Assembly: GCA_046199005.1 (NCBI GenBank)
Contig: CP176050.1
Coordinates: forward strand, 124,001 to 188,000
DNA length: 64,000 bases
Reading direction: 5' to 3'
Source of the DNA: Ascidiimonas sp046199005
GTDB lineage: Bacteria > Bacteroidota > Bacteroidia > Flavobacteriales > Flavobacteriaceae
Under the pieces are notes generated by a model, which was not told the origin of the DNA, searched no databases, and saw only the letters and a program-made list of their open reading frames with translations. A program made the translations under genes and the position numbers. Numbering within the stretch: position 1 is the first letter of the stretch; each line of letters begins with the position of its first letter. Of the stretch, positions 35,589-44,232 are shown in pieces.

Positions 35589-36557
35589 CTAGTATCCTAA
35601 TTTATTGCGGACTCTCTGTAAAACCCCATCTGCTACCTTTGTGGCTTTCCCAGCTCCAATAGCCAACGCTTCGTCAATTTTTTCAGGATGACCCATAAAA
35701 AAGTCGAATTTTTCGCGAATTTCACCAAACTGTTCGATGATCAACTCATATAAAGCTTGTTTGGCGTGTCCGTAACCATAGCCCCCCTTTTCATAATTAC
35801 TTTTCATCTCTGCGGTAGCTTCCGGGGTCGCCAGTATTTTATAAAGTGCAAAGACGGTATCATTTTCAGTATCCTTGGGATCTTCCAAAGGAGTGCTGTC
35901 TGTTTGTATACCCATTATCTGTTTCCTAAGCTTTTTATCGGGTAAAAATATATTGATCAGGTTGCCCTTGCTTTTACTCATTTTTTGGCCATCGGTACCT
36001 GGCACATACATAGTATCTTCCTGCACCTTGGCTTCGGGAATAACAAATGTTTCGCCCATTTGATTGTTGAAACGAGATGCTACATCGCGGGTCATTTCCA
36101 GATGCTGCAACTGATCTTTACCTACAGGTACAATTTCGGCATCGTACAAAATGATATCCGCAGCCATAAGCATAGGGTAAGTAAACAATCCGGCATTAAC
36201 GTCTTCAAGTCGTTCGGCTTTATCCTTAAAGGAATGCGCCAATGTAAGTCGTTGATAAGGAAAGAAACAATTGAGATACCAAGCAAGTTCTGTCACCTGG
36301 GGTACATCACTTTGTCTATAAAAAATAGTCTTATCTACGTCAAGACCAGCTGCCAACCAGGCAGCAGCGGTTGCGTAAGTATTATCTTTTAACTGAACCC
36401 CGTTTTTAATTTGGGTAAGCGAATGTAAATCTGCAATAAATAAAAAAGATTCGTTTGCTGTATTTTTTGCCATTTCTATCGCAGGTAAAATAGCTCCCAG
36501 TAAATTCCCTAAATGGGGAACTCCCGTACTTTGTACGCCTGTTAAAATTCTTGCCAT
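35589..36557 (-). CDS. trpS: Tryptophanyl-tRNA synthetase
   Basis: This 322-residue class I aminoacyl-tRNA synthetase charges tRNA-Trp. The HIGH-type motif is PHLGN at residues 14-18 and KMSKS is at 192-196. The ATG at 36557 (MARILTG) is preferred over one five codons upstream, as it begins directly at the conserved N terminus. A TACCTTTG element on the minus strand (36587-36580) lies 23 bases before the start and is a likely -7 box. The gene is divergent from the acyltransferase gene. Confidence 0.96.
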   Translation of the reverse strand: MARILTGVQSTGVPHLGNLLGAILPAIEMAKNTANESFLFIADLHSLTQIKNGVQLKDNTYATAAAWLAAGLDVDKTIFYRQSDVPQVTELAWYLNCFFPYQRLTLAHSFKDKAERLEDVNAGLFTYPMLMAADIILYDAEIVPVGKDQLQHLEMTRDVASRFNNQMGETFVIPEAKVQEDTMYVPGTDGQKMSKSKGNLINIFLPDKKLRKQIMGIQTDSTPLEDPKDTENDTVFALYKILATPEATAEMKSNYEKGGYGYGHAKQALYELIIEQFGEIREKFDFFMGHPEKIDEALAIGAGKATKVADGVLQRVRNKLGY

Positions 36558-36631
36558 ATCAATCTTTATCAAAGAGGCACAAAGGTAAAAGAATTACTAA
36601 AAACCTCGGTAAAATTGTTATTTTTGACAGC

Positions 36632-37390
36632 ATGATATTTTTGTTCAGAAGTCTTTTTTATCTGATTTGGCGTGTTTGGTTTTACGTTTTAGTAGCGATA
36701 CCAATTATTATCATGTTTCCTATACTTCTGCTATTGACTTCTCGTGATAAGTTCTATAAGCAGTTTTTTTGGCTGGCTCGAAATGTCTGGGCAACTTTTG
36801 TTCTTTATGGAATGGGATTTTTTCCGGTTATCAAAAGAGATGAGAAAATTATCAGGAATAAGAGTTATATGCTAGTGGCAAATCACACCAGTATGACTGA
36901 TATAATGTTGATGCTTCGCACTTCTCCAAACCCTTTTGTATTTGTTGGAAAAAAAGAACTTGTAAAAATACCTGTGTTTGGATTTTTCTACAAAAGAGTT
37001 TGTATAATGGTAGACCGAAGCAGCGCACAAAGCAGAACAGCTGTCTATAAAAGAGCACAGGCGAGACTAAATGACGGATTGAGCATTTGCATTTTTCCGG
37101 AAGGGGGAGTTCCTGAAGATGAATCGGTACTTTTAGACGAGTTTAGAGATGGTGCTTTCCGATTGGCGATCGAATATCAAATACCAGTTGTCCCTATTTC
37201 CTTTGCAGATAATAAAAAACGCTTTCCATTTCGTTTTTTTGGAGGTTCTCCGGGACGTATGCGTGTACAGATTCATAAGTTTTTGCCAACGGTTGGGATG
37301 CAACTAGAAGATAAGTCTAAATTAAGAGAGAAAGTACACCAGATCATTAAACAACGGCTAATTAAATTTCAAAAAGAAAAGGTCGCTTAA
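36632..37390 (+). CDS. Lysophospholipid acyltransferase (PlsC-type 1-acylglycerol-3-phosphate acyltransferase)
   Basis: This 252-residue membrane protein has an N-terminal helix (about residues 14-38) and the acyltransferase motifs NHTSMTD (catalytic His85 and Asp90) and FPEGG near residue 157. It probably adds the second acyl chain in phospholipid synthesis. The ATG at 36632 is preferred to one 27 codons upstream, which would overlap the trpS start and add a basic, non-family tail. The start sits only a few bases after a TATTTTTG element, so the transcript may have almost no leader. The end overlaps the terminator of the convergent sigma operon. Confidence 0.88.
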   Translation: MIFLFRSLFYLIWRVWFYVLVAIPIIIMFPILLLLTSRDKFYKQFFWLARNVWATFVLYGMGFFPVIKRDEKIIRNKSYMLVANHTSMTDIMLMLRTSPNPFVFVGKKELVKIPVFGFFYKRVCIMVDRSSAQSRTAVYKRAQARLNDGLSICIFPEGGVPEDESVLLDEFRDGAFRLAIEYQIPVVPISFADNKKRFPFRFFGGSPGRMRVQIHKFLPTVGMQLEDKSKLREKVHQIIKQRLIKFQKEKVA

Positions 37391-37399
37391 AAAGCGACC
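37381..37399 (-). terminator. Terminator of the sigma/beta-barrel operon, overlapping the acyltransferase gene end
   Basis: GGTCGCTT (37381-37388) pairs with AAGCGACC (37392-37399). On the minus strand it is followed by TTTTCTTTTTG, so it serves the minus-strand genes; it includes the stop codon of the plus-strand acyltransferase gene. Confidence 0.7.
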
Positions 37400-37454
37400 T
37401 CTCTCTCATCATTGCTTTTCTCATAGCAATAATTAACCTAACCAACTAAAAATT

Positions 37455-39059
37455 CTAAAACCTAAAACTCAAACCTGTATAGACGCCTATAGTATAGGGT
37501 CTAAAACCGCCATCTTCACTCGAAAAAGTATTTAACTGATACTTGAAGATGGGCTCCAGGTTCAATAATATTTTATCTGATAATTTATAGTCAACCCCAA
37601 AACCGATATTCGTACTAAAACTGGTACTGTTAATATTATTAGCTTCACCTACATTGGTGACCAAATCGTCAGATGCTACTGAAATGGAATTATCCGTTAG
37701 AAAAAGCGAGCTGAAACCACCGATTACATGCACTCCTAATTTTTTATCTACAATCCGATACTTTAGCTCTAAAGGAACCTCTAAATATCCCAATTCTTGG
37801 GTAAGCACACCGTTTACACCGGGTATTTCGGCATTTACTTCACGACTTACATCAGGCGAAAGATTCCCACGAGAGCGATCACTTATCCTTAGATTGGCCG
37901 TAGTATTTGCATAGCTAATGGTGGCTATAGGAGCTGCTTGAAGTGCTTGTGAAGTAATAGCAATATCATCTGTGTCGTAACCAAAATTTACACGGTTGAT
38001 ACCTGATCTTATACTTAAACGATCGTTAATTTCGTAAGCAACATTGATACCATAACTCATATTAATATTTCCAGACTTAGAATTATCTGCAAATTGCGAG
38101 TGAATAGGAGATCCTTCACCAATCGTATTGTAGTATACAGGAGCTACCGCAGGATTGATACTCCATCGTGCATCAACCCCTTCTTTATCTTCTTTTTCAG
38201 ATTCTAAAGCCTCTTTCTCTGCAATTGCATCGAAAATAGAAGTTTTGGTATCTTCTTTATCGTTCTTGGCTACCACAACCTCTTCCTGTTTTTTTGTTAT
38301 TTCATCTACCTGTTTCTCTGATATTGCCGTATCTTTCTTTACGTTGTTTTCTTTCATTCTATTTTCGGCAACGGCAGTTTCAACAGTGTTCTTAACAATC
38401 GCTTTATCCTTTTGGGAAGGATTGTTTATCAGCTCATACTTTTTATCATTTGATTTTGAATCTGAGGCATTGGTACGCTTCTCAAAGGTTTCATTTTGCG
38501 ATGATACCGCATTTTTGCTTACGGTCTCCTGAAAACGTGTTACGTCTTTGTACTTGTCCGTTTGTTCAACCGCATTTTTATTTTCTTCTTGAACAACCGC
38601 TTCTTTGGTATCACTTCTGGAAGGAAACGGATTTTTACTATGCTCTTTTTCTTTTATCGTCTTATTCAGATTTTCTTCAATCGATCTTTTCTCATTCTTA
38701 ATACTATCATTACCTGTAGTGACCATAGCATCACTGGCATTTTTATCTGATTTAATGAGTTCTTTTTTAGTTTCCGTTTCCGGATTTTCAGGTAATACGT
38801 CTTCTTGCTGTGTTTCCGTTACAGGAATATGCTCAGTTTCAACATCAGAATTAAGAAAATAATAGCCTAGGGAAAAAAGCAGTGCGAGTGCAGCAGCAAT
38901 ACCTCCTAACCGCCACCAAAAAGGAATAATTCTTCTTTTATTCTCCTCAGTTTTGTCTAAACTGGCTTCAATTTTCGACCAAATGAGATTATCCGGGGAT
39001 TCATCAAAGTCTTTAAACTTTTCCCTGAATAAACGATCTATATTTTTTTGTTCACCCAT
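37455..39059 (-). CDS. Membrane-anchored protein with C-terminal outer-membrane beta-barrel, cotranscribed with ECF sigma factor
   Basis: This 534-residue protein has three parts. Residues 1-45 are cytoplasmic and acidic (FDESPDNLIWSKIEASLD) and a single membrane helix lies at about 50-70. Residues about 73-290 form a Lys/Glu/Asp/Ser-rich region expected to be disordered. The rest has alternating strands ending in GVYTGLSFRF, a C-terminal Phe as in outer-membrane beta-barrels. The ECF sigma factor gene lies directly upstream, its stop 2 bases away, so the short cytoplasmic part may hold the sigma factor as an anti-sigma factor does. An inner-membrane helix joined to an outer-membrane barrel would span the envelope. 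The anti-sigma role is inference from position. Confidence 0.8.
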   Translation of the reverse strand: MGEQKNIDRLFREKFKDFDESPDNLIWSKIEASLDKTEENKRRIIPFWWRLGGIAAALALLFSLGYYFLNSDVETEHIPVTETQQEDVLPENPETETKKELIKSDKNASDAMVTTGNDSIKNEKRSIEENLNKTIKEKEHSKNPFPSRSDTKEAVVQEENKNAVEQTDKYKDVTRFQETVSKNAVSSQNETFEKRTNASDSKSNDKKYELINNPSQKDKAIVKNTVETAVAENRMKENNVKKDTAISEKQVDEITKKQEEVVVAKNDKEDTKTSIFDAIAEKEALESEKEDKEGVDARWSINPAVAPVYYNTIGEGSPIHSQFADNSKSGNINMSYGINVAYEINDRLSIRSGINRVNFGYDTDDIAITSQALQAAPIATISYANTTANLRISDRSRGNLSPDVSREVNAEIPGVNGVLTQELGYLEVPLELKYRIVDKKLGVHVIGGFSSLFLTDNSISVASDDLVTNVGEANNINSTSFSTNIGFGVDYKLSDKILLNLEPIFKYQLNTFSSEDGGFRPYTIGVYTGLSFRF

Positions 39060-39061
39060 TT

Positions 39062-39604
39062 TTAAAGTGAGTTTATTTTTTCTTGCGATTGATAATCCTC
39101 AATCTTATTTTTTAAAATAATTCGTGCTCTTGATAAATTAGATTTTGAAGTACCTTCTGAAATGTTCAGCTGATCACTTATTTCTTTATGAGAGTATCCA
39201 TCAAGAACATACATTGTAAATACCAATCGATAGCGGTCTGGTAACTCCTGTATGATACTTAATAAATACTGTAATGTTATATTTTGATCTTCAACATAAA
39301 CATCTACTTCATCTGGCACATCATCTGATATGATGTCAAAAACACCTTCTTTTCTATATTTCTGTAAAACCGTATTAACTGTTATCCTCGAAATCCATCC
39401 TTCGAAAGAACCTTTGAAGTTGTATTGTTCTATTTTATTAAAAATAGTAAGGAAACTGTCATGTAAATTATCGTCTGCTTCTGTTCTGTTCCTGGAGTAT
39501 TTCAAACAAATTCCATACAATTTATTCGAAAAAAGCCGGTATAATTGCTCCTGCCCTTTTCGTTCTCTTTTTTTACAGAGATGTATGAGTTGTTCTAAAC
39601 TCAC
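39062..39604 (-). CDS. ECF-type RNA polymerase sigma factor
   Basis: This 180-residue protein has sigma region 2 (ADDNLHDSFLTIFNKIEQY, SFEGWISRITVN) and region 4 with a helix-turn-helix (LPDRYRLVFTMYVLDGYSHKEISDQLNISEGTSKSNLSRAR), the usual pair of extracytoplasmic-function sigma-70 factors. It is cotranscribed with a membrane-anchored beta-barrel protein that may control it. The target promoters are unknown. Length is normal for the family. Confidence 0.93.
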   Translation of the reverse strand: MSLEQLIHLCKKRERKGQEQLYRLFSNKLYGICLKYSRNRTEADDNLHDSFLTIFNKIEQYNFKGSFEGWISRITVNTVLQKYRKEGVFDIISDDVPDEVDVYVEDQNITLQYLLSIIQELPDRYRLVFTMYVLDGYSHKEISDQLNISEGTSKSNLSRARIILKNKIEDYQSQEKINSL

Positions 39605-39641
39605 AAAGTGTTGGTTTTAGTTTAAAATGTAAAGGTTTTTG

Positions 39642-40049
39642 CTATTCGTTTACGGGAACTTCTACGATAAGATAATCCGGATCACCATTTGCATCCGTAC
39701 CTTGCCAGAACCTAAAAGTGTATGTTCCTGTATTTAAAACGATAAAGTCAAAAGAAACCTCTACCTCCTGAGCGTCCTGTGTACACCCTCTCTCGTCAAA
39801 AACCGAAGTGATCAAAGTAACGGTACGTTCATTTTCATCTGTACGCACGTAATCGAAGCCTTCAAAAAAGTAACAATTGTTAGGCCTAATATAGTTTACT
39901 TTAATCTCATATGTTTCATTTAGTTCAAATGACTCTGGTAACGTAGCTCCAGTAACCGGAACAGCCTCAAAATGAAAATTGGCATCGTCATCAAGGCTAC
40001 ATGAACTTATAGCCGCAATAAGTAGGAACAAGGCAAAAATCTTCTTCAT
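39642..40049 (-). CDS. Small lipoprotein, unknown function
   Basis: This 135-residue protein has a lipoprotein signal with the cysteine in ISSCSLDDD at about residue 17. The Asp run just after the cysteine resembles the flavobacterial lipoprotein surface-export signal, which is rich in acidic residues. The body is beta-rich with two cysteines (NNCYFF and ERGCTQD) that could form a disulfide. No family is recognised. It lies upstream of the sigma factor gene on the same strand with a 37-base gap and could share its transcript. Confidence 0.78.
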   Translation of the reverse strand: MKKIFALFLLIAAISSCSLDDDANFHFEAVPVTGATLPESFELNETYEIKVNYIRPNNCYFFEGFDYVRTDENERTVTLITSVFDERGCTQDAQEVEVSFDFIVLNTGTYTFRFWQGTDANGDPDYLIVEVPVNE

Positions 40050-40147
40050 AAAACTAATATTTCTATTAAGATGCCGTAACCTCCAAAAGGTTGCGTAGCG
40101 AGAGTGTATTTTGATAAGAGGCGATTTGAGAAGAAAGTTAGAAACAA

Positions 40148-40175
40148 AAAAGCCGGCATCTGCCGGCTTTAACTT
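40148..40175 (-). terminator. Terminator of recA
   Basis: AGCCGGCA (40151-40158) pairs with TGCCGGCT (40161-40168). On the minus strand the stem is followed by a T run (from AAAAA at 40146-40150), so it ends the recA transcript; the plus strand also has a short T run. Confidence 0.75.
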
Positions 40176-41183
40176 TTAGTCTTTCAGTGCTTTAAGCGCC
40201 TCTCTTATTTTGAGTTCCAGCTCCTCTAGCAATTCGGGATTGTCCTGCAATAAAAGCTTTACAGCGTCACGGCCTTGTCCTAATTTCGTATCTCCATAGC
40301 TAAACCAGGATCCGCTTTTCTTTATAATTTCATATTCAACACCAATATCCAGAATTTCTCCAATTCTTGAAATACCTTCTCCGTACATAATGTCAAACTC
40401 GGTAGTTCTAAAGGGTGGTGCTACTTTGTTCTTTACCACCTTTACGCGCGTTTTATTACCTGCTACACCACCGTCACTATCTTTAATTTGTGTAGAGCGT
40501 CTAATATCTAATCTGACAGAGGCATAAAATTTAAGAGCATTACCACCGGTAGTAGTTTCAGGATTACCAAACATAACCCCTATTTTTTCTCGTAATTGAT
40601 TGATAAAAACGACAGTGCACTTTGTTTTACTTATAGTACCTGTAAGCTTTCTAAGTGCCTGAGACATCAATCTTGCGTGAAGCCCCATCTTAGAGTCTCC
40701 CATTTCTCCTTCAATTTCGCTTTTGGGTGTAAGTGCCGCAACTGAATCTACGATAACGATATCGATGGCTCCAGATCTAATAAGGTTATCGGCAATTTCC
40801 AGTGCCTGCTCTCCGTGGTCGGGCTGTGATATGATAAGATTGTCAATATCTACCCCTAATTTTTCTGCGTAAAAACGATCAAATGCATGTTCAGCATCTA
40901 TAAAAGCAGCAATACCTCCGGCTTTTTGAGCCTCCGCAATTGCATGCAGGGTTAATGTTGTTTTTCCCGAAGATTCTGGACCGTAAATTTCAATAACTCT
41001 ACCCTTCGGATAACCACCCACGCCTAGTGCTATGTCCAGACCAATAGACCCTGAAGGGATGACCTCTACATCCTCGACAACACTATCTCCTAATTTCATT
41101 ACAGCTCCCTTACCATAGGTCTTATCAAGTTTATCCAGGGTTAATTTGAGGGCTTTTAATTTCGCATCTTTTTCAGAACTCAT
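40176..41183 (-). CDS. recA: Recombinase A
   Basis: This 335-residue protein coats single-stranded DNA and drives strand exchange and the SOS response. It has a Walker A motif (GPESSGKTT, residues 68-76), the FIDAEHAFD segment, and the VFINQLREKIGVMFGNPETTTGG L2 loop region. A probable promoter (TTG, 20 bases, TATTTTAG) lies upstream. Length and motifs are complete. No LexA-type palindrome was seen in its upstream region. Confidence 0.98.
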   Translation of the reverse strand: MSSEKDAKLKALKLTLDKLDKTYGKGAVMKLGDSVVEDVEVIPSGSIGLDIALGVGGYPKGRVIEIYGPESSGKTTLTLHAIAEAQKAGGIAAFIDAEHAFDRFYAEKLGVDIDNLIISQPDHGEQALEIADNLIRSGAIDIVIVDSVAALTPKSEIEGEMGDSKMGLHARLMSQALRKLTGTISKTKCTVVFINQLREKIGVMFGNPETTTGGNALKFYASVRLDIRRSTQIKDSDGGVAGNKTRVKVVKNKVAPPFRTTEFDIMYGEGISRIGEILDIGVEYEIIKKSGSWFSYGDTKLGQGRDAVKLLLQDNPELLEELELKIREALKALKD

Positions 41184-41211
41184 ACTCTTTTTCTATTGAA
41201 TTAACGTGTGG

Positions 41212-41242
41212 CTAAAATACCATTTCTTTTTACTACTTACAA
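41212..41242 (-). promoter_or_regulatory. Possible recA promoter
   Basis: On the minus strand TTG (41242-41240) is followed after 20 bases by TATTTTAG (41219-41212), one base off TAnnTTTG. It lies about 29 bases before the recA start codon. Confidence 0.45.
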
Positions 41243-41355
41243 CGCATCTCTTTGGTTTTAATCAACACTTTTAAACAGGCATTCAGAAAGACTTCGTGCA
41301 TTTATTACTAAGCCCAGTATTTTATTATCACCGGAAGCTGGAAGAAGCGTTATCA

Positions 41356-41387
41356 CTTGTATAAAGTCTTTTAAAATAATACTTTTG
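41356..41387 (+). promoter_or_regulatory. Probable trhO promoter
   Basis: CTTG (41356-41359) is followed after 20 bases by TACTTTTG (41380-41387), a full TAnnTTTG match. The element covers a possible TTG start at 41385 and so supports the ATG at 41421 as the true start of trhO. Confidence 0.7.
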
Positions 41388-41420
41388 CCAAAATTCTTTA
41401 AACTTAAAAATAAGTATAGC

Positions 41421-42452
41421 ATGCAACTGTACAATAACTTAAGTGCTAAAGAAAGAGCAGCCTTGATAGAGAAAGCAGGTAAAGACCGGCTAACGCTCTC
41501 TTTCTATAAGTACCATCATATTAAGAACACCCGTATTTTTAGAAATTATCTATTTCTTGCCTGGAACGAACTTGATGTTTTAGGACGAATATATATAGCA
41601 GGCGAAGGTATCAATGGCCAACTCTCTGTTCCGGCAGATAATTTTGAGAGATTCAAAAAACATCTTGATAGTATAAGTTTTCTCGAAAATGTAAGACTTA
41701 ATATTGCCATAGAACAGGATAATATGTCTTTTCTTAAACTTAAAGTAAAAGTGAGACATAAAATTGTGGCAGATGGTCTTAACGACGAAACATTTGATGT
41801 TACAAACAAGGGAGTTCACGTAGGAGCAGACAAGTTTAATGAGCTCATAGAAGACCCCGATACGGTCTTGGTAGATATGAGAAATCATTATGAAAGTGAA
41901 ATAGGTCATTTTAAAAATGCCATTACTCCAGATGTAGATACATTCAGAGATTCGCTACCCATTATTGAAAATGATCTTTCTGAGCATAAAGAAGACAAAA
42001 AATTAGTGATGTACTGTACTGGAGGTATTCGTTGTGAAAAAGCCAGTGCTTACTTTAAACACAGGGGATTCAGGAATGTGTATCAGCTCGAAGGAGGTAT
42101 CATAAATTATGTTAGGCAGGTAGAAGAAAAGGGACTCGAAAATAAGTTCGTTGGAAAGAACTTTGTTTTTGACGATCGTCGTGCAGAGCGAATTAGCGAT
42201 GAAATAATTGCCAATTGTCATCAATGTGGAAATCCGTGCGACACACATACGAATTGTGCCAACGAAGCCTGCCATCTTCTGTTTATTCAATGTGAAGAAT
42301 GCAAGAGCAAGATGAACAATTGTTGCTCAAAAGAATGCAAGGAGATTTCAGAACTGCCCTATGAAGAACGAAAAGCACTTCGTAAAGGAACAATTAAACC
42401 CAATAATATTTTTAAGAAAGGAAGGTCTGAAGTACTAAAATTTAAGGAATAA
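41421..42452 (+). CDS. trhO: tRNA uridine(34) hydroxylase, rhodanese family
   Basis: This 343-residue enzyme (formerly YceA) hydroxylates uridine 34 of certain tRNAs using oxygen. It has an N-terminal acylphosphatase-like domain (AGEGINGQLSVP near residue 58), a rhodanese domain with the loop CTGGIRCEKA (Cys199), and a C-terminal Cys-rich segment (CHQCGNPCD, HLLFIQCEECKSKMNNCC) that may bind zinc. The ATG at 41421 is chosen because an upstream TTG at 41385 lies within the promoter. It is a single-gene unit ahead of ricT. Confidence 0.92.
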   Translation: MQLYNNLSAKERAALIEKAGKDRLTLSFYKYHHIKNTRIFRNYLFLAWNELDVLGRIYIAGEGINGQLSVPADNFERFKKHLDSISFLENVRLNIAIEQDNMSFLKLKVKVRHKIVADGLNDETFDVTNKGVHVGADKFNELIEDPDTVLVDMRNHYESEIGHFKNAITPDVDTFRDSLPIIENDLSEHKEDKKLVMYCTGGIRCEKASAYFKHRGFRNVYQLEGGIINYVRQVEEKGLENKFVGKNFVFDDRRAERISDEIIANCHQCGNPCDTHTNCANEACHLLFIQCEECKSKMNNCCSKECKEISELPYEERKALRKGTIKPNNIFKKGRSEVLKFKE

Positions 42453-42565
42453 GAATGCTGCTAAAAGCTAATTCAGCATCTTAATAAATAATAGTATCTT
42501 TACCTTTTTAGAAATTATTTATGAATCTTACTCGGTAGCCACTGGCGCCGATTAATATATACAAA

Positions 42566-43738
42566 ATGGGTTGTAGCAGTTGTTCGACCGGAAAAGACGG
42601 ACAACCGCGTGGCTGCAAAAACAATGGTACTTGCGGTAGCGATGGTTGTAATAAATTAACTGTTTTTGATTGGCTTTCAAATATGTCCCTTCCGTCCGGG
42701 CAGAAAAAATTCGATTGCGTAGAAGTACGATTTAAGAATAGCAGAAAAGGTTTTTTTAGAGTTAAAGACAACTTAACTCTTGCTATTGGTGATATAGTAG
42801 CAACAGAGGCTGCTTCTGGTCATGATGTAGGTATCGTTACCCTTACTGGAGAACTTGTAAAAGTTCAAATGAGAAAGAAGAAAACAGACTGGAGCGACAC
42901 AAATCTTCCTAAAATTTATCGCAAAGCTTCTCAAAAAGATATAGATGTTTGGTCAAGTGTGCGTGATAGAGAGGAATCGGTAAAAAAAAGATCACGCGAA
43001 CTGGCAATTTCATTAGGTCTTCAAATGAAAATATCTGATGTGGAATTTCAAGGTGATGGTTCGAAAGCTACCTTTTATTACACTGCTGAGGAAAGGGTAG
43101 ACTTCAGACAACTCATTAAAGAAATGGCGAAGGCTTTTAGTGTACGCATTGAAATGCGGCAGATAGGTTTTCGTCAGGAAGCAGCCCGTTTAGGCGGGAT
43201 AGGCTCTTGCGGAAGAGAATTGTGTTGTTCTACCTGGTTAACCGACTTTCGGTCTGTAAATACAGCTGCCGCTCGTTACCAGCAGCTTTCTCTTAACCCT
43301 CAAAAACTAGCGGGGCAATGCGGAAAATTAAAGTGCTGTCTGAATTATGAGTTAGATGCCTATCTAGATGCATTGAACAGGTTTCCAAAAACAGATATTC
43401 GTCTCAAAACGCAAAAAGGTAAAGCCGGATGCCAGAAAATAGATATTTTTAAAGGTCTCATGTGGTTTGCTTACGAAAAAGACGGTATGAACTGGCATAA
43501 GCTCACAGTTAAACAAGTAAATGAGATCATTCAGGTTAACAAAAAGGGCGATGAGGTTGCTGGTTTGGAAGAATATGCATCAGAATTAGTAGAAACAAAT
43601 ACCAAAAAAGAGTTTGAGAACGTTGTAGGACAAGATAGTTTAACGAGGTTTGACACCCCCAAGAAAAATAGGGGCAGAAAAAAGAATCGGGGTAAGAGAC
43701 GCTCTAATTATCGTAAGAAACCGAATTCCCAGAAATAA
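42566..43738 (+). CDS. ricT: RicT/YaaT-like PSP1-domain protein
   Basis: This 390-residue protein opens with a Cys-rich segment (MGCSSCSTGKDGQPRGCKNNGTCGSDGC), then has the PSP1 domain with RQIGFRQEAARLGGIGSCGRELCCSTWL and QCGKLKCCLNYEL, cysteine motifs that carry the iron-sulfur clusters in the RicAFT complex of Firmicutes. That complex matures some mRNAs and affects development; the Bacteroidota role is not known. The tail is Lys/Arg-rich (KKNRGRKKNRGKRRSNYRKK) and may touch RNA. The stop overlaps the gldH start by one base. Confidence 0.88.
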   Translation: MGCSSCSTGKDGQPRGCKNNGTCGSDGCNKLTVFDWLSNMSLPSGQKKFDCVEVRFKNSRKGFFRVKDNLTLAIGDIVATEAASGHDVGIVTLTGELVKVQMRKKKTDWSDTNLPKIYRKASQKDIDVWSSVRDREESVKKRSRELAISLGLQMKISDVEFQGDGSKATFYYTAEERVDFRQLIKEMAKAFSVRIEMRQIGFRQEAARLGGIGSCGRELCCSTWLTDFRSVNTAAARYQQLSLNPQKLAGQCGKLKCCLNYELDAYLDALNRFPKTDIRLKTQKGKAGCQKIDIFKGLMWFAYEKDGMNWHKLTVKQVNEIIQVNKKGDEVAGLEEYASELVETNTKKEFENVVGQDSLTRFDTPKKNRGRKKNRGKRRSNYRKKPNSQK

Positions 43739-44220
43739 TGCCAAGGCGACTTTTATTAATTTTTTTGATCATTATATGTATCTCCTGTAATTCAGGAAGT
43801 GTTTATTCATCTTTTGTAAGCATCAAGGACAGTTGGAAGGAAGCAGATAAAATTGATTTTACTTTTAATGCACCAGATTCTGTAAAAACGTACGATTTGT
43901 TTATTTATGTCAGAAATGATGAAAACTATAACTTTAGCAATCTGTTCTTAATTGTTGACATGAATTTCCCCAACGGTAATCGCGTGGTCGATACTTTGCA
44001 GTATGAGATGGCAGCTCCCGATGGTACCTGGTTGGGTAACGGATTTACTTCTCTCAAAGAAAGCAAGTTATGGTACAAAGAAAAAATTAAGTTTCCTGCA
44101 AATGGCGAGTATAACGTCCAGATACAGCATGCGATGCGTATAAATGGTAGGGTAGAAGGAATAAAAGCATTAGAAGGCATAAAAGATGTTGGCTTTGGCA
44201 TTGAAGCCGCAACAAACTAA
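43738..44220 (+). CDS. gldH: Gliding motility lipoprotein GldH
   Basis: This 160-residue protein has a lipoprotein signal (cysteine at about residue 17 in CISCNSG) and the pattern of GldH (YSSFVSIKDSWKEADKIDF, YDLFIYVRNDENYNFSNLFL, MNFPNGNRVVDTLQYEMA). GldH is needed for gliding in Flavobacterium, although its exact task is not known. Its gene overlaps ricT by one base and is followed by the PBP1A gene after 12 bases, an order often seen in flavobacteria. Confidence 0.92.
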   Translation: MPRRLLLIFLIIICISCNSGSVYSSFVSIKDSWKEADKIDFTFNAPDSVKTYDLFIYVRNDENYNFSNLFLIVDMNFPNGNRVVDTLQYEMAAPDGTWLGNGFTSLKESKLWYKEKIKFPANGEYNVQIQHAMRINGRVEGIKALEGIKDVGFGIEAATN

Positions 44221-44232
44221 AACAAAATACAG

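Noticed and set aside
41385..41420. TTG start 12 codons upstream of trhO
   Set aside because: It lies within a full TAnnTTTG promoter element, and the family starts at the ATG at 41421.
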